Assembly: GCF_044810985.1 (NCBI RefSeq)
Contig: NZ_CP085242.1
Span: forward strand, 868,001-932,000
DNA from: Marinospirillum sp031581385
GTDB lineage: Bacteria > Pseudomonadota > Gammaproteobacteria > Pseudomonadales > Halomonadaceae
Reading direction: 5' to 3'
DNA length: 64,000 bases
The translations under genes were made by a program, and so were the position numbers. The notes beneath the pieces were generated by a model. The model ran no database searches. It was not told the origin of the DNA and worked only from the letters and a program-made list of their open reading frames with translations. This document shows positions 49,646-58,123 of this stretch, in pieces (the first letter of the stretch is position 1; each line of letters opens with the position of its first letter).

Positions 49646-51169
49646 TCAGGCTTCTTCAGCCGAACTATCGTTATGCAAATCAATGGCCGAATTCTCTTCA
49701 TCATTCTGGCCATTTTTGGCGGCATCGTTGCGCTGATTTTCCAGACGACTCAAATAGGCGGCATCAATACCGCCAGTCACATACTGGCCATCAAAAACCG
49801 AGCAATCAAAACCATCCACTTCGGGGTTGAGCTCTTTACAGGCAGCCACCAGATCCTGGATGTCCTGATAAACCAGCCAGTCAGCCCCGATCAGCTCGCC
49901 CACTTCGTCTTCGGTTCGCCCGTGGGCAATCAATTCATGCGCTGCCGGCATGTCGATGCCATAAACATTGGGGTAACGCACCGCCGGAGCAGCGGAGGCA
50001 AAATAGACTTTTTTGGCACCGGCATCACGCGCCATCTGGATGATTTCGTTACAGGTGGTGCCGCGCACGATGGAGTCATCCACCAGCAGTACGGTTTTGT
50101 CTTTGAATTCCATGGAGATGGCATTCAGCTTCTGGCGTACGGATTTTTTGCGCAGGGTTTGACCGGGCATGATGAAGGTACGGCCAATGTAACGATTCTT
50201 GATAAAACCTTCACGATAGGTCACGCCCAGATGCTGGGCCAGTTCCAGAGCGGAAGTCCGGCTGGTATCAGGAATGGGAATCACCACATCAATATCGTGC
50301 TCGGGCATGACGCGGCGGATTTTCTCAGCCAGTTTCTCACCCATCTGCATACGCGCATGGTAGATATTGATGCCATCCATGATGGAATCCGGGCGAGCCA
50401 GATAGACGTGTTCAAAAATACAGGGAGTCAGGCTGGGTTTTTCCGCACACACCTGGCTGTGCAACTGACCATCACGATCGATGTAGATGGCCTCACCGGG
50501 TGCCAGATCCCGCACCAGTTCAAAACCGGCCACATCCAGAGCCACACTTTCCGAGGCAATCATGTACTCGGTGCCCTGTTCGGTTTCACGTTTGCCGTAC
50601 ACGATCGGGCGAATGCCGTTGGGGTCACGAAAGCCCACCAGACCATAGCCGCTGATCATGGCAACGGCGACATAGCCCCCCTCACAACGCTGGTACACCC
50701 GGCCAATTGCAGAAAACATGTCTTCAGCGGTCAGGCTCATGCCCTGTTTGCCCAGTTCGTGAGCAAAAATATTCAAGAGCACTTCCGAATCGGAGTTGGT
50801 GTTGATGTGGCGCAAATCCGCCCGGAACAGTTCTTCGGTGAGGGCTTCGGAATTGGTCAGGTTGCCATTGTGCGCCAGGGCAATCCCATAAGGTGAATTG
50901 ACGTAGAAAGGCTGGGACTCAGCCTCACTGGAAGATCCAGCCGTCGGGTAGCGAACATGGCCGATGCCCATGTCCCCGGTCAGGCGCTTCATGTGGCGGG
51001 TACGAAAGACATCCCGAACCAGGCCGTTGCTTTTACGCAAGAAGAAGCGCCCCTGATCACAGGTCATGATACCTGCAGCATCCTGCCCGCGATGCTGCAA
51101 CACGGTCAAGCTATCAAACAACATCTGATTGACCGGCTCATGAGCCAAAATACCTGCTATTCCACACAT
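49646..51169 (-). CDS. purF: Amidophosphoribosyltransferase
   Basis: A 507-residue enzyme for the first committed step of purine synthesis. The N-terminal nucleophile Cys2 is in 'MCGIAGILAH'. The class II glutamine amidotransferase domain fills about the first 230 residues ('MGIGHVRYPTAGSS', 'LAHNGNLTN'). The PRPP-binding site is 'VLLVDDSIVRGTTCNEI' in the C-terminal phosphoribosyltransferase domain. It follows cvpA with an 11-bp gap, the standard cvpA-purF pair. Confidence 0.97.
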   Translation of the reverse strand: MCGIAGILAHEPVNQMLFDSLTVLQHRGQDAAGIMTCDQGRFFLRKSNGLVRDVFRTRHMKRLTGDMGIGHVRYPTAGSSSEAESQPFYVNSPYGIALAHNGNLTNSEALTEELFRADLRHINTNSDSEVLLNIFAHELGKQGMSLTAEDMFSAIGRVYQRCEGGYVAVAMISGYGLVGFRDPNGIRPIVYGKRETEQGTEYMIASESVALDVAGFELVRDLAPGEAIYIDRDGQLHSQVCAEKPSLTPCIFEHVYLARPDSIMDGINIYHARMQMGEKLAEKIRRVMPEHDIDVVIPIPDTSRTSALELAQHLGVTYREGFIKNRYIGRTFIMPGQTLRKKSVRQKLNAISMEFKDKTVLLVDDSIVRGTTCNEIIQMARDAGAKKVYFASAAPAVRYPNVYGIDMPAAHELIAHGRTEDEVGELIGADWLVYQDIQDLVAACKELNPEVDGFDCSVFDGQYVTGGIDAAYLSRLENQRNDAAKNGQNDEENSAIDLHNDSSAEEA

Positions 51170-51180
51170 GAAGCTTTCAC

Positions 51181-51666
51181 CTATTCGCTGATATAATCAT
51201 CTAAATGGGAGGCACTGAAATCACGCACCTCTTCCATATAGGGCATTAACCTCGATTCCTGCCAAAGGCTGTGCTGGCGTACATCGGTCAGACTGGCAAC
51301 GGCCACACCCAGAACGATAATCACCACACCCCGGACAGCACCAAACAAGATACCCAGAATTCTGTCCAGTTTGCCCAGCCCGATTTTCTCGATCAGGGTG
51401 CCACAAGCTGAACAAATCACTTTACTCGCCAGCAGTACAACGATGGTAATCGTGACGTAGGCTGCCGCCAGCTGCAGGCCCGGATCGGCCAGCAGGGAAG
51501 CAAAAATCGGAGCCACCTGTTGCCCCAGCATGCGGGCGGCCAGCAAGGCAGCCACCCAGCCTGCCAGAGATAAAACCTGTTGCACAAAGCCTTTCCAGAA
51601 AGCCAGCAATACCGAAGACAACAAAATAACCAAAAAAACAATATCCAGAGAATTAAAACCCATCAT
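51181..51666 (-). CDS. cvpA: CvpA family inner membrane protein
   Basis: A 161-residue protein with four hydrophobic segments: 'LDIVFLVILLSSVLLAFWKGF', 'VLSLAGWVAALLAARML', 'LQLAAAYVTITIVVLLASKV', and 'ILFGAVRGVVIIVLGVA'. CvpA is needed for colicin V production in E. coli and affects envelope stress and biofilm in other bacteria. It lies between the SPOR gene and purF. A second start codon follows the first (MM). Confidence 0.93.
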   Translation of the reverse strand: MMGFNSLDIVFLVILLSSVLLAFWKGFVQQVLSLAGWVAALLAARMLGQQVAPIFASLLADPGLQLAAAYVTITIVVLLASKVICSACGTLIEKIGLGKLDRILGILFGAVRGVVIIVLGVAVASLTDVRQHSLWQESRLMPYMEEVRDFSASHLDDYISE

Positions 51667-51681
51667 CTTCCTTACTGCTCC

Positions 51682-52239
51682 TTAATCATCCAGGTTGGGT
51701 AAACTGCCTTCTTTACGGGCTACATTTTCAGGAACATAGTCGGTCAGGAGGGTTTTCATGCCCAGCTCCTGAAGTAATTGATCCTGTTGATTGCGTGCTT
51801 GTTGCTGATCAATGTAAGGGCCTACAAAAACCACGGCCAGGTTATTGATTTTGCGCCAGTAAGGCTGATAGTTCTGTTCCTGCAAACGACCCACCAGGCG
51901 TTTGGCATTGGCGGCTTCAGAAAAGCTGGCCACCTGAATGGCCCAGGCTTCCACGCCCCCTTCCGGACTCAGCTGCATGGCTGAAGAAGGCTCTGAAGAG
52001 CTGCGGGTTTGCTGCTGGCTGAGGGTTTGTTTTTCCTCATCCGTCAGAGCATCGTCAACTTCGGGAGGCTCGGGACGGGCCACCTCAACCTCAACTGGTT
52101 CAGGTGCCGGTGGTGTGACAATTTTATCAGAAACAGGGGCGGGCAAACGCTCTTCTTCCAGAACGAAGGGTAAAAAAATCACCGCCAGAGCAATCAGGGC
52201 CAGAGCGCCGATCAGTCTTTCTTTCAAACCGTAACGCAT
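51682..52239 (-). CDS. SPOR-domain inner membrane protein (DedD-like)
   Basis: A 185-residue protein. A short cytoplasmic N-terminus, a transmembrane helix ('LIGALALIALAVIFLPFVL', about 9-28), a Pro/Glu-rich linker, and a C-terminal SPOR domain (about 103-180, 'EAWAIQVASFSEAANAKRLVGRLQ', 'VVFVGPYIDQQQARNQ'). SPOR domains bind denuded peptidoglycan at the division septum. Its position between folC and cvpA is that of DedD. Its start overlaps the folC end by 16 bases. Confidence 0.9.
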   Translation of the reverse strand: MRYGLKERLIGALALIALAVIFLPFVLEEERLPAPVSDKIVTPPAPEPVEVEVARPEPPEVDDALTDEEKQTLSQQQTRSSSEPSSAMQLSPEGGVEAWAIQVASFSEAANAKRLVGRLQEQNYQPYWRKINNLAVVFVGPYIDQQQARNQQDQLLQELGMKTLLTDYVPENVARKEGSLPNLDD

Positions 52240-53546
52240 GAGCTTCTCGTATCTGCCTGCAAGGCATCCAGAAAAAGGGCCACTGTAAAGAAAGAACCCA
52301 AAACCACAACCTGGTCAAACTCTCCAGTACCCAGTAATTGCTGAGCCCGGCTAAAAACCTGACGCCCATCCGCCTGCGTAAAAACATCCAGCACCCTGCC
52401 ACCCTTGCTTTCCAACAAGGTTTTGAGTTTTTCCGGCTGTTCGGCTCGAGGTGTCGGCAAGGCTGTGACCAACCAGGCATCCACCTGGGCAAGCAGTGGA
52501 CTCAGGGTCGCGGCCTGATCTTTATCCGCCATCATGCCGACAATTGCCAGGCGCCGACAAGGCTTTTCCTGTGCCAGTTGCTGGCTGAGATAGTCAGCAG
52601 CCTGTGGATTGTGAGCCACATCCAGCAACCAGGCTCCCTGGCGTTGCATGCGACCCGTGACTCGGGCTTGACTCAAACCTTGTTTGATGGCCTCTTCACT
52701 GACCGGCAAACCACTCAACAACACAGCCTGAACAGCGGTTGCGGCATTGTCTCTGGGTAACTGCGGCCAGGGTAAACCGGGTAATTCCAGGGCCTGTCCC
52801 TGATCGTCACTCCCCTGCCAGCACCAGGTTTGTTGCTGATCCTGCTGGTTGAATTCCCGACCCAGCTGATAGATCGAGCAACCCAGGGCAGTGGCCTGCT
52901 GACGAACGGAAGCAGGTAGCTGGCGACTGCCCAGAACAGCGGCTTGCCCAGGACGGAAGATACCGGCTTTTTCAAAACCGATGCCTTCCAGGTCATCACC
53001 TAGGTATTCCTGATGATCCAGAGCCACAGTGGTTACCACAGCCACATCGGCATCCACCAGGTTGACTGCATCCAGACGACCACCCAGACCCACTTCCAGC
53101 AACCAGAGATCCAGGTCGGACTGATTGAAAATCACCAGGGCGGCCAGAGTGGCAAATTCAAAATAACTGAGGGAAATCTCGGCACGGGCTGCTTCAATTT
53201 TTTCAAAAGCAGCAATGATGGCCGCATCCGTGACGGGCTGACCCTGGATTTGAATACGCTCATTAAAATGCAGAAAATGCGGTGAGGTATAACTGCCCAC
53301 CTTCAGACCCGCTGCCAGAGCCATGGCCTGGGTCATGGCCAGGGTTGAGCCTTTGCCATTGGTGCCAGCAAAAGTGATCGTACGGGGACGCTCAGGGCTG
53401 CTTTGCAAAGGCAACTGCAAACGCCGGGCAACCTGCCCCACTCGTTCCAGCCCCAGGTCAATTTCCCGGGAGTGCAGGTTTTCCAGGCGCTGCAGCCAGA
53501 CTGTCAGCGCAGTGGAGGAAGCCCGGTCAGTGTCTGTGTCCTTCAC
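52224..53546 (-). CDS. folC: Folylpolyglutamate synthase / dihydrofolate synthase
   Basis: A 440-residue Mur-ligase-family enzyme with a GTG start. P-loop 'FAGTNGKGSTLAM', 'YTSPHFLHFNERIQIQG', 'LLEVGLGGRLDAVNLVDADVAVVTTVALDHQEYLG', and 'LLDVAHNPQAADYL'. It adds glutamates to folates and makes dihydrofolate. It follows accD by 7 bp and precedes the SPOR gene, as in related genomes. Confidence 0.95.
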   Translation of the reverse strand: MKDTDTDRASSTALTVWLQRLENLHSREIDLGLERVGQVARRLQLPLQSSPERPRTITFAGTNGKGSTLAMTQAMALAAGLKVGSYTSPHFLHFNERIQIQGQPVTDAAIIAAFEKIEAARAEISLSYFEFATLAALVIFNQSDLDLWLLEVGLGGRLDAVNLVDADVAVVTTVALDHQEYLGDDLEGIGFEKAGIFRPGQAAVLGSRQLPASVRQQATALGCSIYQLGREFNQQDQQQTWCWQGSDDQGQALELPGLPWPQLPRDNAATAVQAVLLSGLPVSEEAIKQGLSQARVTGRMQRQGAWLLDVAHNPQAADYLSQQLAQEKPCRRLAIVGMMADKDQAATLSPLLAQVDAWLVTALPTPRAEQPEKLKTLLESKGGRVLDVFTQADGRQVFSRAQQLLGTGEFDQVVVLGSFFTVALFLDALQADTRSSCVTV

Positions 53547-53553
53547 GAAGCAA

Positions 53554-54417
53554 TCAAGCTGCGGGCTGATGGGTCATCTTGCGCAGCAGGTCAGCCAGCT
53601 TGGAGCTCATCTCATGGCGATGAATAATCATGTCCACGGTGCCGTGCTCCAGCAGGAACTCTGCGCGCTGAAAACCTTCAGGGAGTTTTTCGCGAACGGT
53701 TTGCTCAATGACCCTGGGACCGGCAAAGCCGCACAAGGCAAAAGGCTCGGAAACATTCAGGTCACCCAGCATGGCCAGGGAAGCCGACACACCGCCGTAA
53801 ACCGGGTCGGTCAAGACGGAGATATAGGGAACACCGCCTTTTTTCAGGCGCTCCAGAGCGGCTGAGGTTTTCGCCATCTGCATCAGTGAGAAGAGCGCTT
53901 CCTGCATGCGGGCACCGCCGGAAGCAGAGAAACAAATCAGAGGAATCCGCTCTTTCAGCGCCAGTTCTGCAGCGCGGACAAACTTCTCACCCACCACGGA
54001 GCCCATGGAGCCGCCCATGAAGTTGAATTCAAAGGCCACGGCCACCACTGGCAGGCCGGTCAGCTCGCCACGCATGGCAATCAGGGCATCCTTCTCACCC
54101 GTGGATTTCTGGGCTGCGCTCAGACGATCCTTGTACTTTTTTGAGTCCTTGAATTTCAGGCGATCAACCGGCTGCAGATCGGCAGCCAGTTCCTCGGCTG
54201 TTTCTTTATCCAGAAAGCTTTCCAGGCGTTTACGCGCTGTGATACGCATATGGTGGTTACATTTCGGGCAAACGTGCTGGTTTTTTTCCAGTTCAGGACG
54301 GTAAAGGGCGGCTTCACACTTGGGGCATTTACGCCACAGGCCTTCGGGTACATTGGCCTTGCGCGAAACATCGTCAGAACGAATGATGGAAGGAACAATT
54401 CGATTTAACCAGCTCAT
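53554..54417 (-). CDS. accD: Acetyl-CoA carboxylase carboxyltransferase subunit beta
   Basis: A 287-residue protein. The N-terminal zinc ribbon (about 28-52) has four Cys in 'KCPKCEAAL' and 'VCPKCNHHM'. The carboxyltransferase domain has 'VAFEFNFMGGSMGSVVGEKFVRA', 'CFSASGGARMQEALFSLMQM' and 'DPVYGGVSASLAMLGDL'. With AccA it transfers CO2 to acetyl-CoA for fatty-acid synthesis. It lies after trpA with a 95-bp gap and is followed by folC. Confidence 0.96.
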   Translation of the reverse strand: MSWLNRIVPSIIRSDDVSRKANVPEGLWRKCPKCEAALYRPELEKNQHVCPKCNHHMRITARKRLESFLDKETAEELAADLQPVDRLKFKDSKKYKDRLSAAQKSTGEKDALIAMRGELTGLPVVAVAFEFNFMGGSMGSVVGEKFVRAAELALKERIPLICFSASGGARMQEALFSLMQMAKTSAALERLKKGGVPYISVLTDPVYGGVSASLAMLGDLNVSEPFALCGFAGPRVIEQTVREKLPEGFQRAEFLLEHGTVDMIIHRHEMSSKLADLLRKMTHQPAA

Positions 54418-54512
54418 AAATTCATCAACCTGCTAATCAATTATCTAGGGTAGGCGGCAATGTCCAGCATTTTACCTTAAATCACCATCCACAGGGAAAC
54501 CCGGGTCTGAAA

Positions 54513-55316
54513 TCAGGCATCCAGTGCCTGGCGCATTTCACTCAGAACCTCTTTGAGGACGGGCGCAATCTTTTCAGGCTGATCCGCCAGTTCGGCAATA
54601 CGACTGACCAGAGCACTGCCCACAATCACTCCGTCGGACACCTCCGCCAGAGCACGGGCTGTTTTCCCGTCCCGGATACCAAAACCCACGGCCAGGGGAA
54701 GATCGGTCATGTTGGCAAACTCTTCCAGCTTGGCTGCCACAGCAGGGACATCCAAAGTGGCCGAACCTGTCACCCCCTTCAGGGAAACATAATAGAGATA
54801 ACCACTGCCCGCTGCGGCTATTTTACGTGCCCGCTCCAGCGTGGTCGTGGGAGCCAGCAGAAAGACCGAGTCCATTTCCTGACCTTTAAGCAGCTCAGCG
54901 AAGTCTTCCGCTTCTTCGGGAGGCAGATCCACCACCAGAACACCATCCACGCCCGCCATGGCAGCTGCTTTGACAAAGGTGTCATAACCGATGGCCTCAA
55001 TAGGATTCAGGTAACCCATCAGCACAACAGGGGTTTTCTGGTCGGTTTTGCGAAACTCGGTCACCAGCTTGAACACATCCAGGGTACTGGTGCCGTGTTG
55101 GAGTGCTCTTTCACAGGCTTTTTGAATCACCGGCCCATCCGCCATGGGATCAGAAAAAGGCACCCCCAGCTCAAGAATGTCGGCACCGGCTTCCACCAGG
55201 GCATGCATCAGCTCGACCGTGTATTCGGGTGCGGGGTCACCTGCGGTGATGTAGGGAATCAGGGCCTTGCGACCTGATTTTTTTAGTTCGGCAAAGGTGC
55301 TTTGAATACGGCTCAT
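54513..55316 (-). CDS. trpA: Tryptophan synthase alpha chain
   Basis: A 267-residue TIM barrel. Catalytic Glu in 'DILELGVPFSDPMADGPVIQ', Asp in 'GVLVVDLPPEEA', 'YYVSLKGVTG', and 'VGFGIRDGKTA'. It cleaves indole-3-glycerol phosphate and channels indole to TrpB. Its start overlaps the trpB stop (ATGA), giving coupled translation. Confidence 0.96.
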   Translation of the reverse strand: MSRIQSTFAELKKSGRKALIPYITAGDPAPEYTVELMHALVEAGADILELGVPFSDPMADGPVIQKACERALQHGTSTLDVFKLVTEFRKTDQKTPVVLMGYLNPIEAIGYDTFVKAAAMAGVDGVLVVDLPPEEAEDFAELLKGQEMDSVFLLAPTTTLERARKIAAAGSGYLYYVSLKGVTGSATLDVPAVAAKLEEFANMTDLPLAVGFGIRDGKTARALAEVSDGVIVGSALVSRIAELADQPEKIAPVLKEVLSEMRQALDA

Positions 55317-56524
55317 AAGGTAATCCCCTGCATGGCGGCCACGGTCATAATGTCTTTGTCACCCCGACCGGAAAGATTAACCACCAGATGTTGATCAGAA
55401 CTCATCGTGGGTGCCAGCTTTTTGGCATAGGCCAGGGCGTGTGCGGATTCCAGGGCAGGAATGATGCCTTCGAAATAACACAGATCCTGAAAGGCATCCA
55501 TGACTTCTTTATCCGTAGCGACTTCGTATTTCACTCGACCAATATCTTTCAGATAAGAATGCTCTGGCCCCACGCCAGGGTAGTCAAGCCCGGCAGAGAT
55601 GGAGTGGGTTTCAATAATCTGGCCCGCTGCATCTTCCATCAAATAAGTGCGGTTACCATGCAGAACGCCAGGGCGACCGGCATTCAGAGGTGCTGCATGA
55701 CGCCCGGTTTCCAGACCATCGCCACCCGCTTCAATACCGTACATGGCGACATCATCGTCGGTCAGGAAGGGATAGAAAAGACCCAGGGCATTGGAACCAC
55801 CACCGACACAGGCAATCAAGGCATCCGGCAAACGCCCGATCTGATCCAGGCACTGCTGACGGGCTTCACGCCCGGCCACGGCATTGAAGTCACGCACCAG
55901 CTTGGGGTAAGGATGAGGGCCAGCAACCGTGCCGATGATGTAGAAGGTATCATCGACATTGGTCACCCAATCCCGTAGAGCTTCATTCATGGCATCCTTG
56001 AGGGTTTTGGAGCCGGATTCCACAGGAATGACCTCAGCACCCAGCAGCTTCATGCGATAAACATTGGGGGATTGGCGTTGAACATCATCGGCCCCCATAT
56101 AAACCTGACACTTCAGGCCCAGACGGGCCGCCACAGTGGCTGTCGCCACGCCATGCTGACCGGCACCGGTTTCGGCAATCACCCGTGGCTTACCGGAATA
56201 CTTGGCCAACAAAGCCTGACCCACGGTGTTATTCACCTTGTGGGCACCGGTATGGTTCAGGTCTTCACGCTTCAACCAGATTTGCGCCCCACCCAGGTGT
56301 TGAGACCAGCGCTCGGCTGGATACAGGGGAGATGGGCGTCCGACATAAAGCGCCAGATCCCGGTCAAACTCGGCCTGAAAATCAGGATCAGCACTCAAGC
56401 GGGTGTATTGTTCGTCCAGTTGTTCCAGAGCAAAGCTCAGGGTTTCGGAGACAAAACGACCGCCGTACTTCCCGAAATGGCCTCGGGCATCAGGCAGTTT
56501 TAACAAATCAGCATATTTGGACAC
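55313..56524 (-). CDS. trpB: Tryptophan synthase beta chain
   Basis: A protein of 403 residues from a GTG at 56522-56524 with GAGG a few bases upstream; a longer frame from 56560 overlaps trpF and its extra residues are not conserved. 'GKYGGRFVSETL' is the N-terminal COMM signature, and the PLP Lys is in 'LNHTGAHKVNN'. 'AETGAGQHGVATATVAA' and the phosphate loop 'CVGGGSNALG' follow. It condenses indole with serine. Confidence 0.95.
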   Translation of the reverse strand: MSKYADLLKLPDARGHFGKYGGRFVSETLSFALEQLDEQYTRLSADPDFQAEFDRDLALYVGRPSPLYPAERWSQHLGGAQIWLKREDLNHTGAHKVNNTVGQALLAKYSGKPRVIAETGAGQHGVATATVAARLGLKCQVYMGADDVQRQSPNVYRMKLLGAEVIPVESGSKTLKDAMNEALRDWVTNVDDTFYIIGTVAGPHPYPKLVRDFNAVAGREARQQCLDQIGRLPDALIACVGGGSNALGLFYPFLTDDDVAMYGIEAGGDGLETGRHAAPLNAGRPGVLHGNRTYLMEDAAGQIIETHSISAGLDYPGVGPEHSYLKDIGRVKYEVATDKEVMDAFQDLCYFEGIIPALESAHALAYAKKLAPTMSSDQHLVVNLSGRGDKDIMTVAAMQGITL

Positions 56525-56540
56525 GTCTACACCTCGGGTT

Positions 56541-57197
56541 TTAATGATCGCCAGGAGCAAGATTAGCGATGAATTCGGTCATTTTGGTTGGGCATTTTAT
56601 ACCCCGGCTGGCTTCGACTCCACCGGAGACATCCACCGCATAAGGCTGAGTGGCCTGAACAGCCTGCCGGATATTGTCCGGGGTCAGACCACCGGCCAGT
56701 ATCCAGGACTGGTCAGTACCACCGGGAAAACGTTTCCAGTCAAACTGCTCACCGGTCCCACCGGGAACGCCCGGCTGATAGGCATCCAGCAAAAAACCTT
56801 TTGCAGTGGGCCAGTTACGGGCTTCAACAACCGGATCCAAATTCGGCTTCATGCGCAGGGCTTTGATGTAAGGGCGATGAAATTGCCGACACAAGGCTTC
56901 GTCTTCATCGCCATGAAATTGCAACAAATCCAGTGGAACCCGGCTCAAGACAGCCTCGACCCATTCCGGCTCAGGATTGACAAACAAACCCACCGTCACC
57001 ACAAAAGGGGGCACGGCCTGCATCAGTTCAACGGCCTGGTCGATGGTCACAGCACGGGGGCTGGGTGGATAAAAAACCAAGCCCAGGGCATCTGCACCCG
57101 CCTTCACGGCAGCCTGAATATCTTCAGGGCGGGTCAGACCACAGATTTTACAACGGGTTCTTTGCATTGTCCGCACGGACTCATCAGTATTGGACAT
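56541..57197 (-). CDS. trpF: Phosphoribosylanthranilate isomerase
   Basis: A protein of 218 residues or, from an internal ATG at 57167, 208. The TIM barrel has the catalytic Cys in 'RCKICGLTRPED', 'ADALGLVFYPPSPRAV', 'VGLFVNPEPEWV', 'LQFHGDED', and catalytic Asp in 'WILAGGLTPDNI...AVDVSGGVE'. It makes CdRP in tryptophan synthesis. The longer form overlaps truA by 14 bases and has a GAGGGG upstream; the shorter one matches the usual TrpF start better. Confidence 0.94.
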   Translation of the reverse strand: MSNTDESVRTMQRTRCKICGLTRPEDIQAAVKAGADALGLVFYPPSPRAVTIDQAVELMQAVPPFVVTVGLFVNPEPEWVEAVLSRVPLDLLQFHGDEDEALCRQFHRPYIKALRMKPNLDPVVEARNWPTAKGFLLDAYQPGVPGGTGEQFDWKRFPGGTDQSWILAGGLTPDNIRQAVQATQPYAVDVSGGVEASRGIKCPTKMTEFIANLAPGDH

Positions 57198-58122
57198 CAG
57201 GCCGAACAGCCCCTCGGGTCAGATCACTACGATACCACTCCGGCAGAAACTCTGGATAGGGAGCATCCAGGTTTTCATCCGCAAGCAGGGTTAAGAAATT
57301 CGGGCCCAAGGGCTCCAGTGGCAGCTTGAACTCGCGCGGATAGAGCGCCGCCACAAAATACAGGCCTGCAGCAGGTGCGGTAATCCCAGCCTGGGCTCTT
57401 TGCCTGCGGGCCAGAAGTTCATCCACCCATTGAATGGGCTTCTCACCGCGACCAATCTTGATCAGGGTACCGACAATATTGCGCACCATATGATGCAAAA
57501 AGGCATTGGCCTGAATATCCACAATAATCATGTCTCCCCGGCGCAGCACCTTGATGAAATGCATGTGGCGCCAGGCAATTTTGGACTGGCAGCGGACCGA
57601 GCGAAATGCGGAAAAATCCCGTTCGCCCAGTAACAGCTGAGCCGCCTCATGCATCTTCTCGGCATCCAGGGGTTGATTCCACCAGGTCACCTGGTCATGC
57701 ATTATGGAAGGTCGGGTGCGGTGATTATAAATGATGTAGCGGTAACGTCTGGCCAGAGCCGAATGGCGGGCATGAAAAGAAGCAGGAACCGGGCGGGCCC
57801 AGCGCACCCGTATAGCCGACGGCAGCTTGCCATTGACACCCAGTGTCCAGGCTCTTTCCGGCAGAGCCTTGCCAGTGTCCAGATGCACCACCATGCCACT
57901 GGCATGCACACCGGCATCGGTACGCCCGGCGCACATAACAGAAATCGGCTCACCGGCCAGTTGGGTCAAGGCTTTTTCAAGCAAGGGTTGCACACTGGGA
58001 ATGCCTTCGCGCTGGGTTTGCCAGCCACGGAATTCACTGCCCTGGTATTCAACACCCAGGGCCAAGCGACCTGCCCTGGCCTGGGTTTCATCAAAAAGCT
58101 GGAAAGGATCGAGCAAATCCAT
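57184..58122 (-). CDS. truA: tRNA pseudouridine synthase A
   Basis: A 312-residue protein; the N-terminal 18 residues exceed the usual TruA length. 'ALGVEYQGSEFRGWQTQ' opens the fold, and the catalytic Asp is in 'MCAGRTDAGVHASGMVVHLDT'. 'RRYRYIIYNH' and 'FLHHMVRNIVGTLIKIGRGE' complete the signature. It modifies U38-U40 of tRNAs. It starts one base after the fimV stop codon and lies directly before trpF. Confidence 0.95.
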   Translation of the reverse strand: MDLLDPFQLFDETQARAGRLALGVEYQGSEFRGWQTQREGIPSVQPLLEKALTQLAGEPISVMCAGRTDAGVHASGMVVHLDTGKALPERAWTLGVNGKLPSAIRVRWARPVPASFHARHSALARRYRYIIYNHRTRPSIMHDQVTWWNQPLDAEKMHEAAQLLLGERDFSAFRSVRCQSKIAWRHMHFIKVLRRGDMIIVDIQANAFLHHMVRNIVGTLIKIGRGEKPIQWVDELLARRQRAQAGITAPAAGLYFVAALYPREFKLPLEPLGPNFLTLLADENLDAPYPEFLPEWYRSDLTRGAVRPDVQY

Positions 58123-58123
58123 A

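Noticed and set aside
56525..56560. Upstream ATG start of trpB
   Set aside because: The GTG at 56524 has a good GAGG site and matches the usual TrpB N-terminus; the extension overlaps trpF.
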